Source of the DNA: CAYJLC01 sp964370735
GTDB lineage: Bacteria > Bacillota > Clostridia > Oscillospirales > Butyricicoccaceae
Reading direction: 5' to 3'
DNA length: 42,174 nt
Assembly: GCA_964370735.1 (NCBI GenBank)
Contig: CAYJLC010000016.1
Span: 1-42,174, forward strand
The notes below the pieces were generated by a model. It made no database searches. It was not told the origin of the DNA and worked only from the letters and a program-made list of their open reading frames with translations. This document shows positions 1 to 6,976 of the stretch, piece by piece. Numbering within the stretch: the stretch's first letter is position 1; each line of letters starts with the position of its first letter. A program made the position numbers and the translations under genes.

Positions 1-2
1 TT

Positions 3-173
3 TTAGTCCACAAACGAGGTTCAAACAGAAAAATCGAAATTCATTATCGTGATATCGGCTACCTTGCAGACTACACCAAAGAAACAGATATAACAGCACC
101 ACCTTATGATTTTGTACTAAGTAAAACTGGTGAACTGATTTGTATAAATGAAGAACTGCTACAAATAGCCTAA
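3..173 (+). CDS. C-terminal fragment of a protein, possibly a serine recombinase
   Basis: An open frame runs in from the window edge and ends at TAA (171-173), leaving the last 56 residues of a protein. The segment VHKRGSNRKIEIHYRDIGYL resembles the extreme C-terminus of large serine recombinases (DUF4368-like tails, which often carry a basic stretch followed by an IxIxYxxxGY pattern). That match is from memory of the family and is weak, because the catalytic domain lies outside the window. If correct, the junction with the next gene may be the end of a mobile element. It could equally be the tail of an unrelated protein. Confidence 0.45.
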   Translation, partial: LVHKRGSNRKIEIHYRDIGYLADYTKETDITAPPYDFVLSKTGELICINEELLQIA

Positions 174-188
174 AAAAGCATAGAAAAA

Positions 189-213
189 GACGGATAGCGA
201 GATACTATCCGTC
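189..213. terminator. Stem-loop after the recombinase-like fragment
   Basis: GACGGATAG (189-197) pairs perfectly with CTATCCGTC (205-213) around a 7-nt loop. On the plus strand no T-run follows. On the minus strand the stem is followed by TTTTTCTATG, so it would work better as a terminator in that direction. It lies 15 bp past the stop of the fragment at the window start. Confidence 0.4.
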
Positions 214-230
214 TAATCCCACCGTTAAAA

Positions 231-268
231 AGGGGGTGGTCATAAAGTCTCTTTATTGACAGTCCCCT
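231..268. repeat. Imperfect long inverted repeat
   Basis: AGGGG (231-235) pairs with CCCCT (264-268). Inside this, after a small internal loop, GTCA-TAAAG pairs with CTTTAT-TGAC with one bulge around a TCT loop. The structure sits between the recombinase-like tail and the next promoter. It could be a transcript hairpin or part of a recombination end; the sequence alone does not decide. Confidence 0.35.
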
Positions 269-286
269 AAGCTGGTGGGTTTCTAT

Positions 287-315
287 TTGACCGATTTTGT
301 TATTTGTGATATGAT
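287..315 (+). promoter_or_regulatory. Sigma-A-type promoter of the gene at 347-901
   Basis: TTGACC (287-292) and TATGAT (310-315) are separated by exactly 17 bp, close to the vegetative consensus. Transcription would begin near 322. The upstream in-frame GTG (275) and ATG (311) would then lie outside the transcript, which helps decide the start of the next gene. Confidence 0.6.
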
Positions 316-346
316 TTATGTAGATATAAAAGAAAGTGGTGAGTTT

Positions 347-901
347 TTGTCAAATTCTTGGAGTGGACTTAGAAAAAAATTAGAAAAAGAGTTTTTATGT
401 GCTAAATTACAAGGTAGGGTTCAATATTTTTGTACCCATTACCATAAAGCACCTGATAAATATGGCAGAATTGCAATAAGGGTCGATGGAAAAGAGCGTA
501 TTTTGGGCAATCCCTACTCGTTTTTTGTCAAAGGTTATAGTAGAATGGAGTTTCGTCTAAAAAAGGAAAACGGAGTACCTATGCGAAAATGGACTTCCTA
601 TGGAACGATAAACGATAAAGAAAATCGCGAGATTGAAGACAAAGTCAAAAAAATAGCGATGTCTAACGGAGTTTTTGAAATATTTGACATAACTGACGCA
701 ATTCGCATTTATACAAATTCACCAATCGAAATTAGCTTGAATCACGAAAACCCTATGGTAAGATTATTTGCGATTTTAGATTATCGTGTCGGTAAAAGAA
801 CGCTTAATAAATTAGTGATCACGCTCGAAAACCAACCAAAATGGCTACAATTTTTCTATAAATTGCGATTTGAGGCTGAAAATATTAAAATACCACAGTG
901 A
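347..901 (+). CDS. Uncharacterised protein, SF0329-like family
   Basis: The product is about 184 residues and probably cytosolic, with no signal peptide or membrane segment. The start is uncertain. In-frame GTG 275 and ATG 311 exist, but a promoter ends at 315 and neither has a ribosome site. TTG 347 follows a purine-rich AAAGTGGTGAG and puts the conserved W-S-x-L-R-K-K near the N-terminus. The early block GRVQYFCTHYHKAPDKYGR followed by an IRVDGKE strand resembles the widespread SF0329-type family of unknown function; this is recalled, not searched. A terminator follows at 922-955. No function can be assigned. It may be cargo next to a mobile-element end. Confidence 0.7.
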   Translation: MSNSWSGLRKKLEKEFLCAKLQGRVQYFCTHYHKAPDKYGRIAIRVDGKERILGNPYSFFVKGYSRMEFRLKKENGVPMRKWTSYGTINDKENREIEDKVKKIAMSNGVFEIFDITDAIRIYTNSPIEISLNHENPMVRLFAILDYRVGKRTLNKLVITLENQPKWLQFFYKLRFEAENIKIPQ

Positions 902-921
902 TTATAAACAATTAATATATA

Positions 922-960
922 AAACACCCTCCAATCTTTGAATTGCAGGGTGTTTGTTTA
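922..960 (+). terminator. Rho-independent terminator
   Basis: AAACACCCT (922-930) pairs with AGGGTGTTT (947-955) in a 9-bp perfect stem, followed by GTTTATAAC. It ends the transcript of the uncharacterised gene and insulates it from the TIR operon promoter 60 bp downstream. Confidence 0.75.
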
Positions 961-1022
961 TAACTTGTAATAATACCCATTCCATCACTTTCTTAAAGTG
1001 CCTTTACAAAAAAAAATACTAC

Positions 1023-1051
1023 TTGACTACAAATGTATACTAGTGTATAAT
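1023..1051 (+). promoter_or_regulatory. Promoter of the TIR/SPFH operon
   Basis: TTGACT (1023-1028), a 17-bp spacer and a perfect TATAAT (1046-1051) form a strong vegetative-type promoter. A small inverted repeat, TATAC-tagt-GTATA (1036-1049), overlaps the -10 box and could be a repressor half-site pair. Confidence 0.75.
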
Positions 1052-1059
1052 GATTGTAG

Positions 1060-1071
1060 TTGATATATCAA
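1060..1071. promoter_or_regulatory. Perfect palindrome, candidate operator
   Basis: TTGATATATCAA is a perfect 12-bp palindrome beginning about 9 bp after the -10 box, over the expected transcription start, and 10 bp before the AAGGGG ribosome site (1081-1086). The first gene of the operon encodes a ribbon-helix-helix protein, a class that often represses its own operon through short palindromes, so autoregulation here is a reasonable inference. Confidence 0.5.
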
Positions 1072-1093
1072 TTTTGCTATAAGGGGTGTTACA

Positions 1094-1297
1094 ATGAAAG
1101 ACGAAGCATTGCATATTAATGCTAGAAAATTTAGAGGAGAAACCGAGATTGTATCTGCTAGACTTCCGAAAGATTTAGTTCGAGAACTTGCAAGAATTGC
1201 ACACGAAACAGGTCGTTCAAGAAATGAAATTATTGAAATGTGCCTAACTTTTGCTATTGAGCGAGTGCAAACGGATACAAATTCGGAGGAAAAATAG
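1094..1297 (+). CDS. Ribbon-helix-helix (CopG/Arc-like) regulator
   Basis: This 67-residue protein has the ribbon-helix-helix layout. A beta strand around residues 17-24 (TEIVSARLP) is followed by helix one (KDLVRELARIAHETG) and helix two (SRNEIIEMCLTFAIERV). RHH dimers insert the strand into the DNA major groove. It is the first gene of the operon. Its ATG follows AAGGGGTG at good spacing, and its TAG stop abuts the next ATG with no gap, so translation is probably coupled. It most likely represses the operon at the palindrome 1060-1071. An antitoxin role is possible, but no small toxin partner is present; the partner is a very large TIR protein. Confidence 0.8.
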   Translation: MKDEALHINARKFRGETEIVSARLPKDLVRELARIAHETGRSRNEIIEMCLTFAIERVQTDTNSEEK

Positions 1298-4186
1298 ATG
1301 ATAATGTTAAAATGTAAAATGTGTGGTGGAAATATAGTTTGTGATAAAACGTATGGAACATGCGATTCTTGTGGTACTACATCGACACTTCCGAAAATAG
1401 ATGATGAGAAGATTGCTAATCAATACAACAGGGCAAATCATTTTAGAATGCAAAATGATTTTGATAAGGCATTTTCTATTTATGAGCAAATAATTCGTGA
1501 AGATAATACACAAGCCGAAGCTCACTGGGGAGCAGTTTTAAGCCGTTTTGGCATTGAATATGTAGTCGACCCAAAAACTGAAAAACGTGTGCCGATATGT
1601 CACAGAACTAACTTTGAAAGTGTTTTAAATGACATTGATTATCTTGACGCGCTAAAATACACAGAAGATGATATTACAAGAAGTATTTACATAAATGAAG
1701 CCGAGTATATCGATGGAGTTCAGAAAAAAATCCTTGAAATTTCAAGGTTAGAGTCGCCTTATGATATTTTTATTTGCTATAAAGATAGTGATAAAAATGG
1801 CGAACGCACCATCGACAGCTCGCTTGCACAAGACTTATATTCAGCGCTTACTAATGCTGGTTTTAAAGTATTTTTCTCTAGAATTTCACTTGAAAATAAA
1901 TTAGGACAAGAATATGAGCCATATATTTTCGCTGCATTAAATTCTGCTAAAGTAATGCTCGTCTTGGGAACAAAAGTCGAGTATTTCAATTCTCCTTGGG
2001 TGAAAAATGAGTGGAGCAGATATTTAAAACTTGCAAAACAAAATAAATCGCTACTTTTAATACCTTGTTATAAAGACATGGACGCTTATGAACTGCCAGA
2101 AGAATTATCCCACTTACAAAGTCAAAATATGTCTAAAATTGGATTTTTGCAAGATTTAGTATACGGCATAGAGAAAGTTGTGAAAAAAACTACTACAAAT
2201 GCACCGAAAAATTCTAATAATGAAGAACCTATGATGATAAGGGCGTGGATTTACTTAGAAAATGCTGATTTTAAAAATGCTGATGAGTATTTTAATAGAG
2301 CTTTAGACATAAACCCACAAAATGTAATGGCATATATGGGCAAGCTTTGTGTTCAGTGTCAGTGCAAAGGCATAGAGAGCCTTGAAACTTCTGGTAAGAT
2401 TTTCTTAAACTCACCAAACTATAAAAACGCACTTCGTTTTTCGAGCGAAAAAGAACACGAATGGATAAAAAACATCGGTGCAAATGCAGAAAGATTTTGT
2501 TTTGAAATGGCGAGAGAAGACCAATATCAAAAATGCAGTTTCGATATAAATAATATTTCTCATTTACCGACAAATACACAATTAATTATTTATAAAAATA
2601 TCGCAAACGTGCTATTTAATTTGGGTGAGTATAAAAATTCAAAGGACCTACTAAAAATATGCGACGAGAGAATTACGAGTATACAAAACGAACTCGCAAA
2701 AAAGAAAAAGAAGAATAGAAATATAGCACTTGCAATATCTGGCGCTATTTTACTCTCGGTTGTAATAGGCGTTGTCGCATTTATGTTTAAAGATGAAGGA
2801 ACATATAGTAAAGCGATATCACTTTATGAAAATGGTGAATATATCGAGGCAAATGAGTTGTTTTTAGAAATTTACGACTACAAAGACAGTGGCGAATACG
2901 CACTTCTGTCATTTTATATGAACGGTAAAGAATTAATGTCAGCAGGTAAATTTAAAGAGGCTGCCGAAGTTTTTGAAACAATTTCCGATTATGAAGATAG
3001 CGGCGAAGTTTTACTGGAGTGCTATTATAACGATGGTTTGGCTCAAATGGAAAGTATGAATTATGAGCAAGCAATTGAATCTTTTACAAAATCAAGTGAG
3101 TATGCTGATTCTAAAGAAAAATCTTCTGAAGCCGAGTATTTATATGTTTTAGAGTTAATTTCAGAGGATAGACTTCCAGAAACTATTGAATATTTCATGG
3201 ATTTTAACGATGAACGAGTTCATGCTTATGCTGACGCAGTTTATGAAAAAGGCATTTCACTTATAAACGAGGGTAAAAAAGCCGAAGCTGCTAAATATTT
3301 CTGCTTAATTTCCACTCAAAATGATTCTGCTGATATTTGGAGAGAACTTGTGAACCAAACTGTGACAGTTGGCGAATATTATTTTGCTGGTATCACTGAA
3401 AACGGAAGAACAGTTTCAACCGGAAGTTACGAATACGACCAAATTAATATGTCAAATTGGAGTGATTTAGTTGGAATTTCGGCTGGATACCAACACACAG
3501 TCGGCCTAAAATCTGACGGAACAGTTGTTGCAACTGGCACAAATTACGACGGACGCTGTAACATTACTGGCTGGAGAGATGTCGTGCAGGTTGCTGCTGC
3601 CGATAAGTATACAGTGGGGCTTTTATCAGACGGTTCTGTCGTGGCTATTGGTGGAATTATGATGGATAATCCTAATGGTTGGACAGGAATTGTTCAGATT
3701 GATGCGTGTGGTGACACCACAGTTGGTGTTGATTTTTCTGGGAATGTTTACACAACAGATTTCACTCTTACAGAAGAAGTTTCTACTTGGGAAAATATCA
3801 TTCAAGTATCGACAGGTGGCGAGTATGTTATGGGGCTTGATAAAGACGGAAAAATCTATTTTGCAGGCGATAGCCACGATGGTATCGGCGAATTCCAACA
3901 AATCGATGGAGTGAAAAAAATATCGGCTGCAAGAAATCACGTTGCGCTTTTACTAGAAGATGGAACGGCTATCGCTTGGGGATTTAATGATGACGGACGC
4001 TCGGAAGTAGACTCTTGGACAAATTTAGTCGACATAAACGCTGGTATTAGGCATACAATTGGATTAAAAGCTGACGGAACTACTGTTTTTGTAGGCGCAG
4101 ATGCCTATGAGTCTTATGAAATGCTGTCTGGCAGAGAGATGTATATTGAATATACCGTAAATAATTGGACAAATATTAAGCATTAA
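1298..4186 (+). CDS. Zinc-ribbon/TIR/TPR membrane protein with seven RCC1-like repeats
   Basis: This 962-residue multidomain protein has, in order: a CxxC...CxxC zinc ribbon (C6, C9, C22, C25); a TPR-like helical pair (about 42-80); a TIR domain from Y155 (YDIFICYK) to about 290; another TPR (about 310-350); one transmembrane helix (about 475-497) preceded by KKKKKNR; TPR-like repeats (about 505-690); and seven RCC1-like repeats (about 691-950). The alpha-C motif SPWVKNEW places E238 four residues after W234, the position of the catalytic glutamate in NAD-cleaving TIR domains. The lysine cluster before the helix predicts an N-in topology: TIR in the cytosol, RCC1 repeats outside. Similar zinc-ribbon/TIR N-termini recur in Clostridia with varied C-termini. 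GGAGGA lies 7 bp before the start. NADase activity and a defence role are inferred. Confidence 0.85.
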   Translation: MIMLKCKMCGGNIVCDKTYGTCDSCGTTSTLPKIDDEKIANQYNRANHFRMQNDFDKAFSIYEQIIREDNTQAEAHWGAVLSRFGIEYVVDPKTEKRVPICHRTNFESVLNDIDYLDALKYTEDDITRSIYINEAEYIDGVQKKILEISRLESPYDIFICYKDSDKNGERTIDSSLAQDLYSALTNAGFKVFFSRISLENKLGQEYEPYIFAALNSAKVMLVLGTKVEYFNSPWVKNEWSRYLKLAKQNKSLLLIPCYKDMDAYELPEELSHLQSQNMSKIGFLQDLVYGIEKVVKKTTTNAPKNSNNEEPMMIRAWIYLENADFKNADEYFNRALDINPQNVMAYMGKLCVQCQCKGIESLETSGKIFLNSPNYKNALRFSSEKEHEWIKNIGANAERFCFEMAREDQYQKCSFDINNISHLPTNTQLIIYKNIANVLFNLGEYKNSKDLLKICDERITSIQNELAKKKKKNRNIALAISGAILLSVVIGVVAFMFKDEGTYSKAISLYENGEYIEANELFLEIYDYKDSGEYALLSFYMNGKELMSAGKFKEAAEVFETISDYEDSGEVLLECYYNDGLAQMESMNYEQAIESFTKSSEYADSKEKSSEAEYLYVLELISEDRLPETIEYFMDFNDERVHAYADAVYEKGISLINEGKKAEAAKYFCLISTQNDSADIWRELVNQTVTVGEYYFAGITENGRTVSTGSYEYDQINMSNWSDLVGISAGYQHTVGLKSDGTVVATGTNYDGRCNITGWRDVVQVAAADKYTVGLLSDGSVVAIGGIMMDNPNGWTGIVQIDACGDTTVGVDFSGNVYTTDFTLTEEVSTWENIIQVSTGGEYVMGLDKDGKIYFAGDSHDGIGEFQQIDGVKKISAARNHVALLLEDGTAIAWGFNDDGRSEVDSWTNLVDINAGIRHTIGLKADGTTVFVGADAYESYEMLSGREMYIEYTVNNWTNIKH

Positions 4187-4209
4187 CTAATGAAAAGAGG
4201 ATAAATACT

Positions 4210-5556
4210 ATGGATATATTTAAAAAAGCTCCTAAAAAAGAGATTATATCTGTTATAAAATATGAAGGAAAGCAAGACAGCCTAGTGTGGAAACACACAT
4301 CAGAAGACTTGAATTTAGGCTCGGAACTTATCGTTCACCAGTCACAAGAGGCAGTATTTTTCAAAGACGGCAAGGCGTTAGATTTATTTGGAGCAGGGCG
4401 TTATACGCTAGAAACACAAAATCTACCTTTCTTAGAAAAGCTATACCAAAAAACTCTATCCAAAGAAAGTCCATTCCATTCAGAGGTGTATTTTGTAAAT
4501 CTTGCGACAATTATGGCTGTGAAATGGGGTACAGATAGCAAAGTTAGACTTTTTGACCCTATTTCTGGCTTGCATATTGAAATTGGTGCGTCTGGCGAGT
4601 TTAATTTAAAAGTAATTGATTCGAGAAAACTGCTTTTAAAATTAGTCGGCACGACAAATGACCTTGATAAAAATCAGATTTTAAGTGGAGCAAATGGTTA
4701 TTTCAAAGCTATGATTATGACCGAGGTAAAAACTCATCTTGCACAAACAATAAAATCTCAAAACATAAATATTCTTGAAATCGACGAACATTTGCAGACA
4801 CTATCTCTATCGCTAAAAACTAAGATAAACGAAGAACTTTGTGAGTACGGCTTGACTATGCCTGAATTTTATGTGGTAAGGGTAGTTACTCCAGATGATG
4901 ATGTGAATTTCAGACGAATGAAGCAACAATTTGCCGATAGATATTTAAAAGTTAAAGACGAAGAAATCAAAACTGATGTTGCAAAGGCTACTGGCGAAAG
5001 AAAGGCTGTCGAAGCCGAGGCAGAAGCTATGGTTAATATAATCGAAGCTAAAGGTGACGCCGAAGCATACAGATTAAAAGCCGAGGCAGAAGCCCACGAA
5101 ATGCGTATTAAAGGTTACACATACAGCGAAGAAACATCAAGACAAGTCGGACTTGAAGCTATGCAAAATGGTATCGTAAGCGAAAATGGTGGTAGTTCCA
5201 TAGTTTCTGATATGGCTGGTTTAGGTGTTGCAATGGGTGCTATGGGTGGTGCTTTTGGTATGGCAAAAGATGTGGTTTCGCCGGTATTTGAAAATACAAA
5301 AACACCAGTAACTCTCGAAAATACTTGGAATTGCACCTGTGGCACATCGAATATATCTAGCAATTTCTGCCCTGATTGTGGAACTAAGAAAAATATATCT
5401 AAAGCTTGGGACTGCACTTGTGGTGCGAAGAATATTAACTCTGCATTTTGCCCAGAATGTGGTTCGAAAAAAGCACCAACCACTTGGAACTGCACTTGTG
5501 GAACAGAAAATATCGAAACAAAATTCTGCCCTAACTGTGGCAACGGACGAGTATAA
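4210..5556 (+). CDS. SPFH/Band 7 protein with three C-terminal zinc ribbons (YdjI-like)
   Basis: This 448-residue protein has an SPFH-type domain over about residues 1-240 of the bacterial 'virion core protein-like' group (COG4260, related to Bacillus YdjI). A charged Ala/Glu/Lys-rich coiled coil follows (about 246-313), then a Gly/Met-rich segment (about 325-355), then three near-identical zinc ribbons of the form WxCxCG...FCPxCG. Their cysteines are 375/377/387/390, 402/404/414/417 and 428/430/440/443, with a 26-27 residue period. There is no N-terminal membrane helix, so it is probably recruited to the membrane, perhaps by the two membrane proteins that follow. In Bacillus, YdjI works with membrane partners and PspA in envelope stress. 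It starts 23 bp after the TIR gene, behind AGAGGA. Confidence 0.85.
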   Translation: MDIFKKAPKKEIISVIKYEGKQDSLVWKHTSEDLNLGSELIVHQSQEAVFFKDGKALDLFGAGRYTLETQNLPFLEKLYQKTLSKESPFHSEVYFVNLATIMAVKWGTDSKVRLFDPISGLHIEIGASGEFNLKVIDSRKLLLKLVGTTNDLDKNQILSGANGYFKAMIMTEVKTHLAQTIKSQNINILEIDEHLQTLSLSLKTKINEELCEYGLTMPEFYVVRVVTPDDDVNFRRMKQQFADRYLKVKDEEIKTDVAKATGERKAVEAEAEAMVNIIEAKGDAEAYRLKAEAEAHEMRIKGYTYSEETSRQVGLEAMQNGIVSENGGSSIVSDMAGLGVAMGAMGGAFGMAKDVVSPVFENTKTPVTLENTWNCTCGTSNISSNFCPDCGTKKNISKAWDCTCGAKNINSAFCPECGSKKAPTTWNCTCGTENIETKFCPNCGNGRV

Positions 5557-5573
5557 GCTAGAAAGGAGAATTT

Positions 5574-6278
5574 ATGAAAAATAATAAAATCACATCGTTT
5601 ATGATAATAGCTGTTATTTTAATTGCATTTTTAGCGACGGTATTTATAATTCCCTTTGAGCGAAATTCTGTATTTTGGAGCGCATTTGCATTTTCGATTG
5701 TAGCGATACTTTTGCAATTTTTGTTTTCATTTAGAGCGAACAAAAGTTCAACACTACAAAAGAGCAGATTTTTAGGATTAATCATACTTTTTGCAGGGAT
5801 TTTATACTTAATAATTCAATTGGCTTTAGGCATTTTATTTATGTCGCTTGCCGAAGTTTTAGCATTATGGGTTGCAAATATTTTGCAAACATTAATCCTA
5901 GTTATATCAATTATTGCTTTAATAATGCTTGAATATTCTAGATTATCGGTAAAAAAACAAGAAGAAAATGATGTTTTTAATATTATCACTATCGAAGAAA
6001 TAAGATCGAAAGCAAACGCGCTTGCAAAGTCTAGCAATCCAGAAATACAAAAAAATCTCGAAAAAATAAGCGAACTTTTGACTTATAGCGACCCTGTGAG
6101 TCACGAGTCGCTAGAGGTTATCGAAACAAGTATAATGCATTATTTAGACGAGATAGAAGAGGCGATTATTTTAGGTGATAATGACGGAGTTTTTGTAAAC
6201 TGCGACGAAATCACAAAGCTCATTTTAACGAGAAATGAAAAATGCAAACAAAATAAACACATACAAAATAGGAGATAA
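5574..6278 (+). CDS. Multi-pass membrane protein of the TIR/SPFH operon
   Basis: The protein is 234 residues. Hydrophobic segments lie at about 6-27, 33-52, 65-90 and 93-122, giving four or five membrane spans. A soluble helical C-terminal half, rich in Glu, Asp and Lys, follows from about residue 125 and is predicted cytosolic. I recognise no enzymatic motif. It starts 17 bp after the SPFH gene behind a clear GAAAGGAG and ends 3 bp before the next gene, so it is in the same transcript. By analogy with the membrane partners of YdjI it could anchor or gate the SPFH protein; that is inference. A TIR-activated membrane effector is an alternative. Confidence 0.75.
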   Translation: MKNNKITSFMIIAVILIAFLATVFIIPFERNSVFWSAFAFSIVAILLQFLFSFRANKSSTLQKSRFLGLIILFAGILYLIIQLALGILFMSLAEVLALWVANILQTLILVISIIALIMLEYSRLSVKKQEENDVFNIITIEEIRSKANALAKSSNPEIQKNLEKISELLTYSDPVSHESLEVIETSIMHYLDEIEEAIILGDNDGVFVNCDEITKLILTRNEKCKQNKHIQNRR

Positions 6279-6281
6279 AAA

Positions 6282-6875
6282 ATGGTTTTCAGATATAAAA
6301 TTTACCACAAATCAACAAAGGCAACATTATTAAATGCCACAATGATGCTAGTTACATCATGTATAGCAGCAGGTCTAATTTTTCTAACAGCAGAAATGCA
6401 AAATTATTTTCTTTTGGCAATAACTGTGATTATATATGTAATACTTCGTGTTCTAGGTAATAAAATCACCGATAAAATTGCATTAAAAGACCAAATTATT
6501 GCAGACAATAAAGAAAGAAAACGTATACAAGATTTAGATACAAAAGTAGCTGACTCTTACGCGAAAATAGCCGAAAATACGACTGAAAGATTTACATATC
6601 CTGCAACAATAACCATCAAGAGAAAATCTGCGTTTCATGGAATAGCTGCAAAAATCAAATATTCTATTAAAAATAGTGTTTCACAAGACGAACCTACTGT
6701 TTCACTTAGAAATGGTAGTTCCGATGCTTTGCAAGTTTTTTATTCAAGTAATTTAGTTTTTGTGTCATCAGGATTAAACCCAAATTCACTGCCGATCGAA
6801 CTGAATGTTTCAGAGGGCGAAAGAGTAGCATTAACTTTTTCTGCATTTAAACTAGTAAAAATCGAAAGAGAATAA
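6282..6875 (+). CDS. Two-span membrane protein, last gene of the TIR/SPFH operon
   Basis: The protein is 197 residues. Two hydrophobic helices (about 15-35 and 40-60) form a hairpin near the N-terminus. A basic helical segment with coiled-coil character (about 65-105) follows, then a beta-rich C-terminal domain (about 110-197) containing SLRNGSSDALQVFY. I recognise no family. It overlaps the transcript end of the preceding gene: the ribosome site AGGAG lies just before that gene's stop and the start is 3 bp after it. A bidirectional terminator follows at 6908-6946. It is probably a structural partner of the SPFH protein. Confidence 0.7.
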   Translation: MVFRYKIYHKSTKATLLNATMMLVTSCIAAGLIFLTAEMQNYFLLAITVIIYVILRVLGNKITDKIALKDQIIADNKERKRIQDLDTKVADSYAKIAENTTERFTYPATITIKRKSAFHGIAAKIKYSIKNSVSQDEPTVSLRNGSSDALQVFYSSNLVFVSSGLNPNSLPIELNVSEGERVALTFSAFKLVKIERE

Positions 6876-6907
6876 ATCTTACTAATAGTAACGTTAATAA
6901 AGTACGC

Positions 6908-6946
6908 AAAAAAATCGAGGAGTATCTAAAAACTCCTCGATTTTTT
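6908..6946. terminator. Bidirectional terminator between convergent genes
   Basis: TCGAGGAGT (6915-6923) pairs with ACTCCTCGA (6932-6940), flanked by an A-run on the left and a T-run on the right. The stem therefore terminates both the plus-strand TIR operon and the minus-strand kinase gene. Confidence 0.85.
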
Positions 6947-6976
6947 ATTTAGGCGATAGAATGCTCACAAATCCAT

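Noticed and set aside
1094..4186. A classical toxin-antitoxin pair
   Set aside because: The RHH gene fits an antitoxin, but its neighbour is a large multidomain membrane protein followed by three more operon genes, unlike two-gene modules.
4210..5556. Phage or virus origin because homologues are labelled virion core protein
   Set aside because: The SPFH family name is historical. The protein is a common bacterial SPFH protein and no phage structural genes are nearby.
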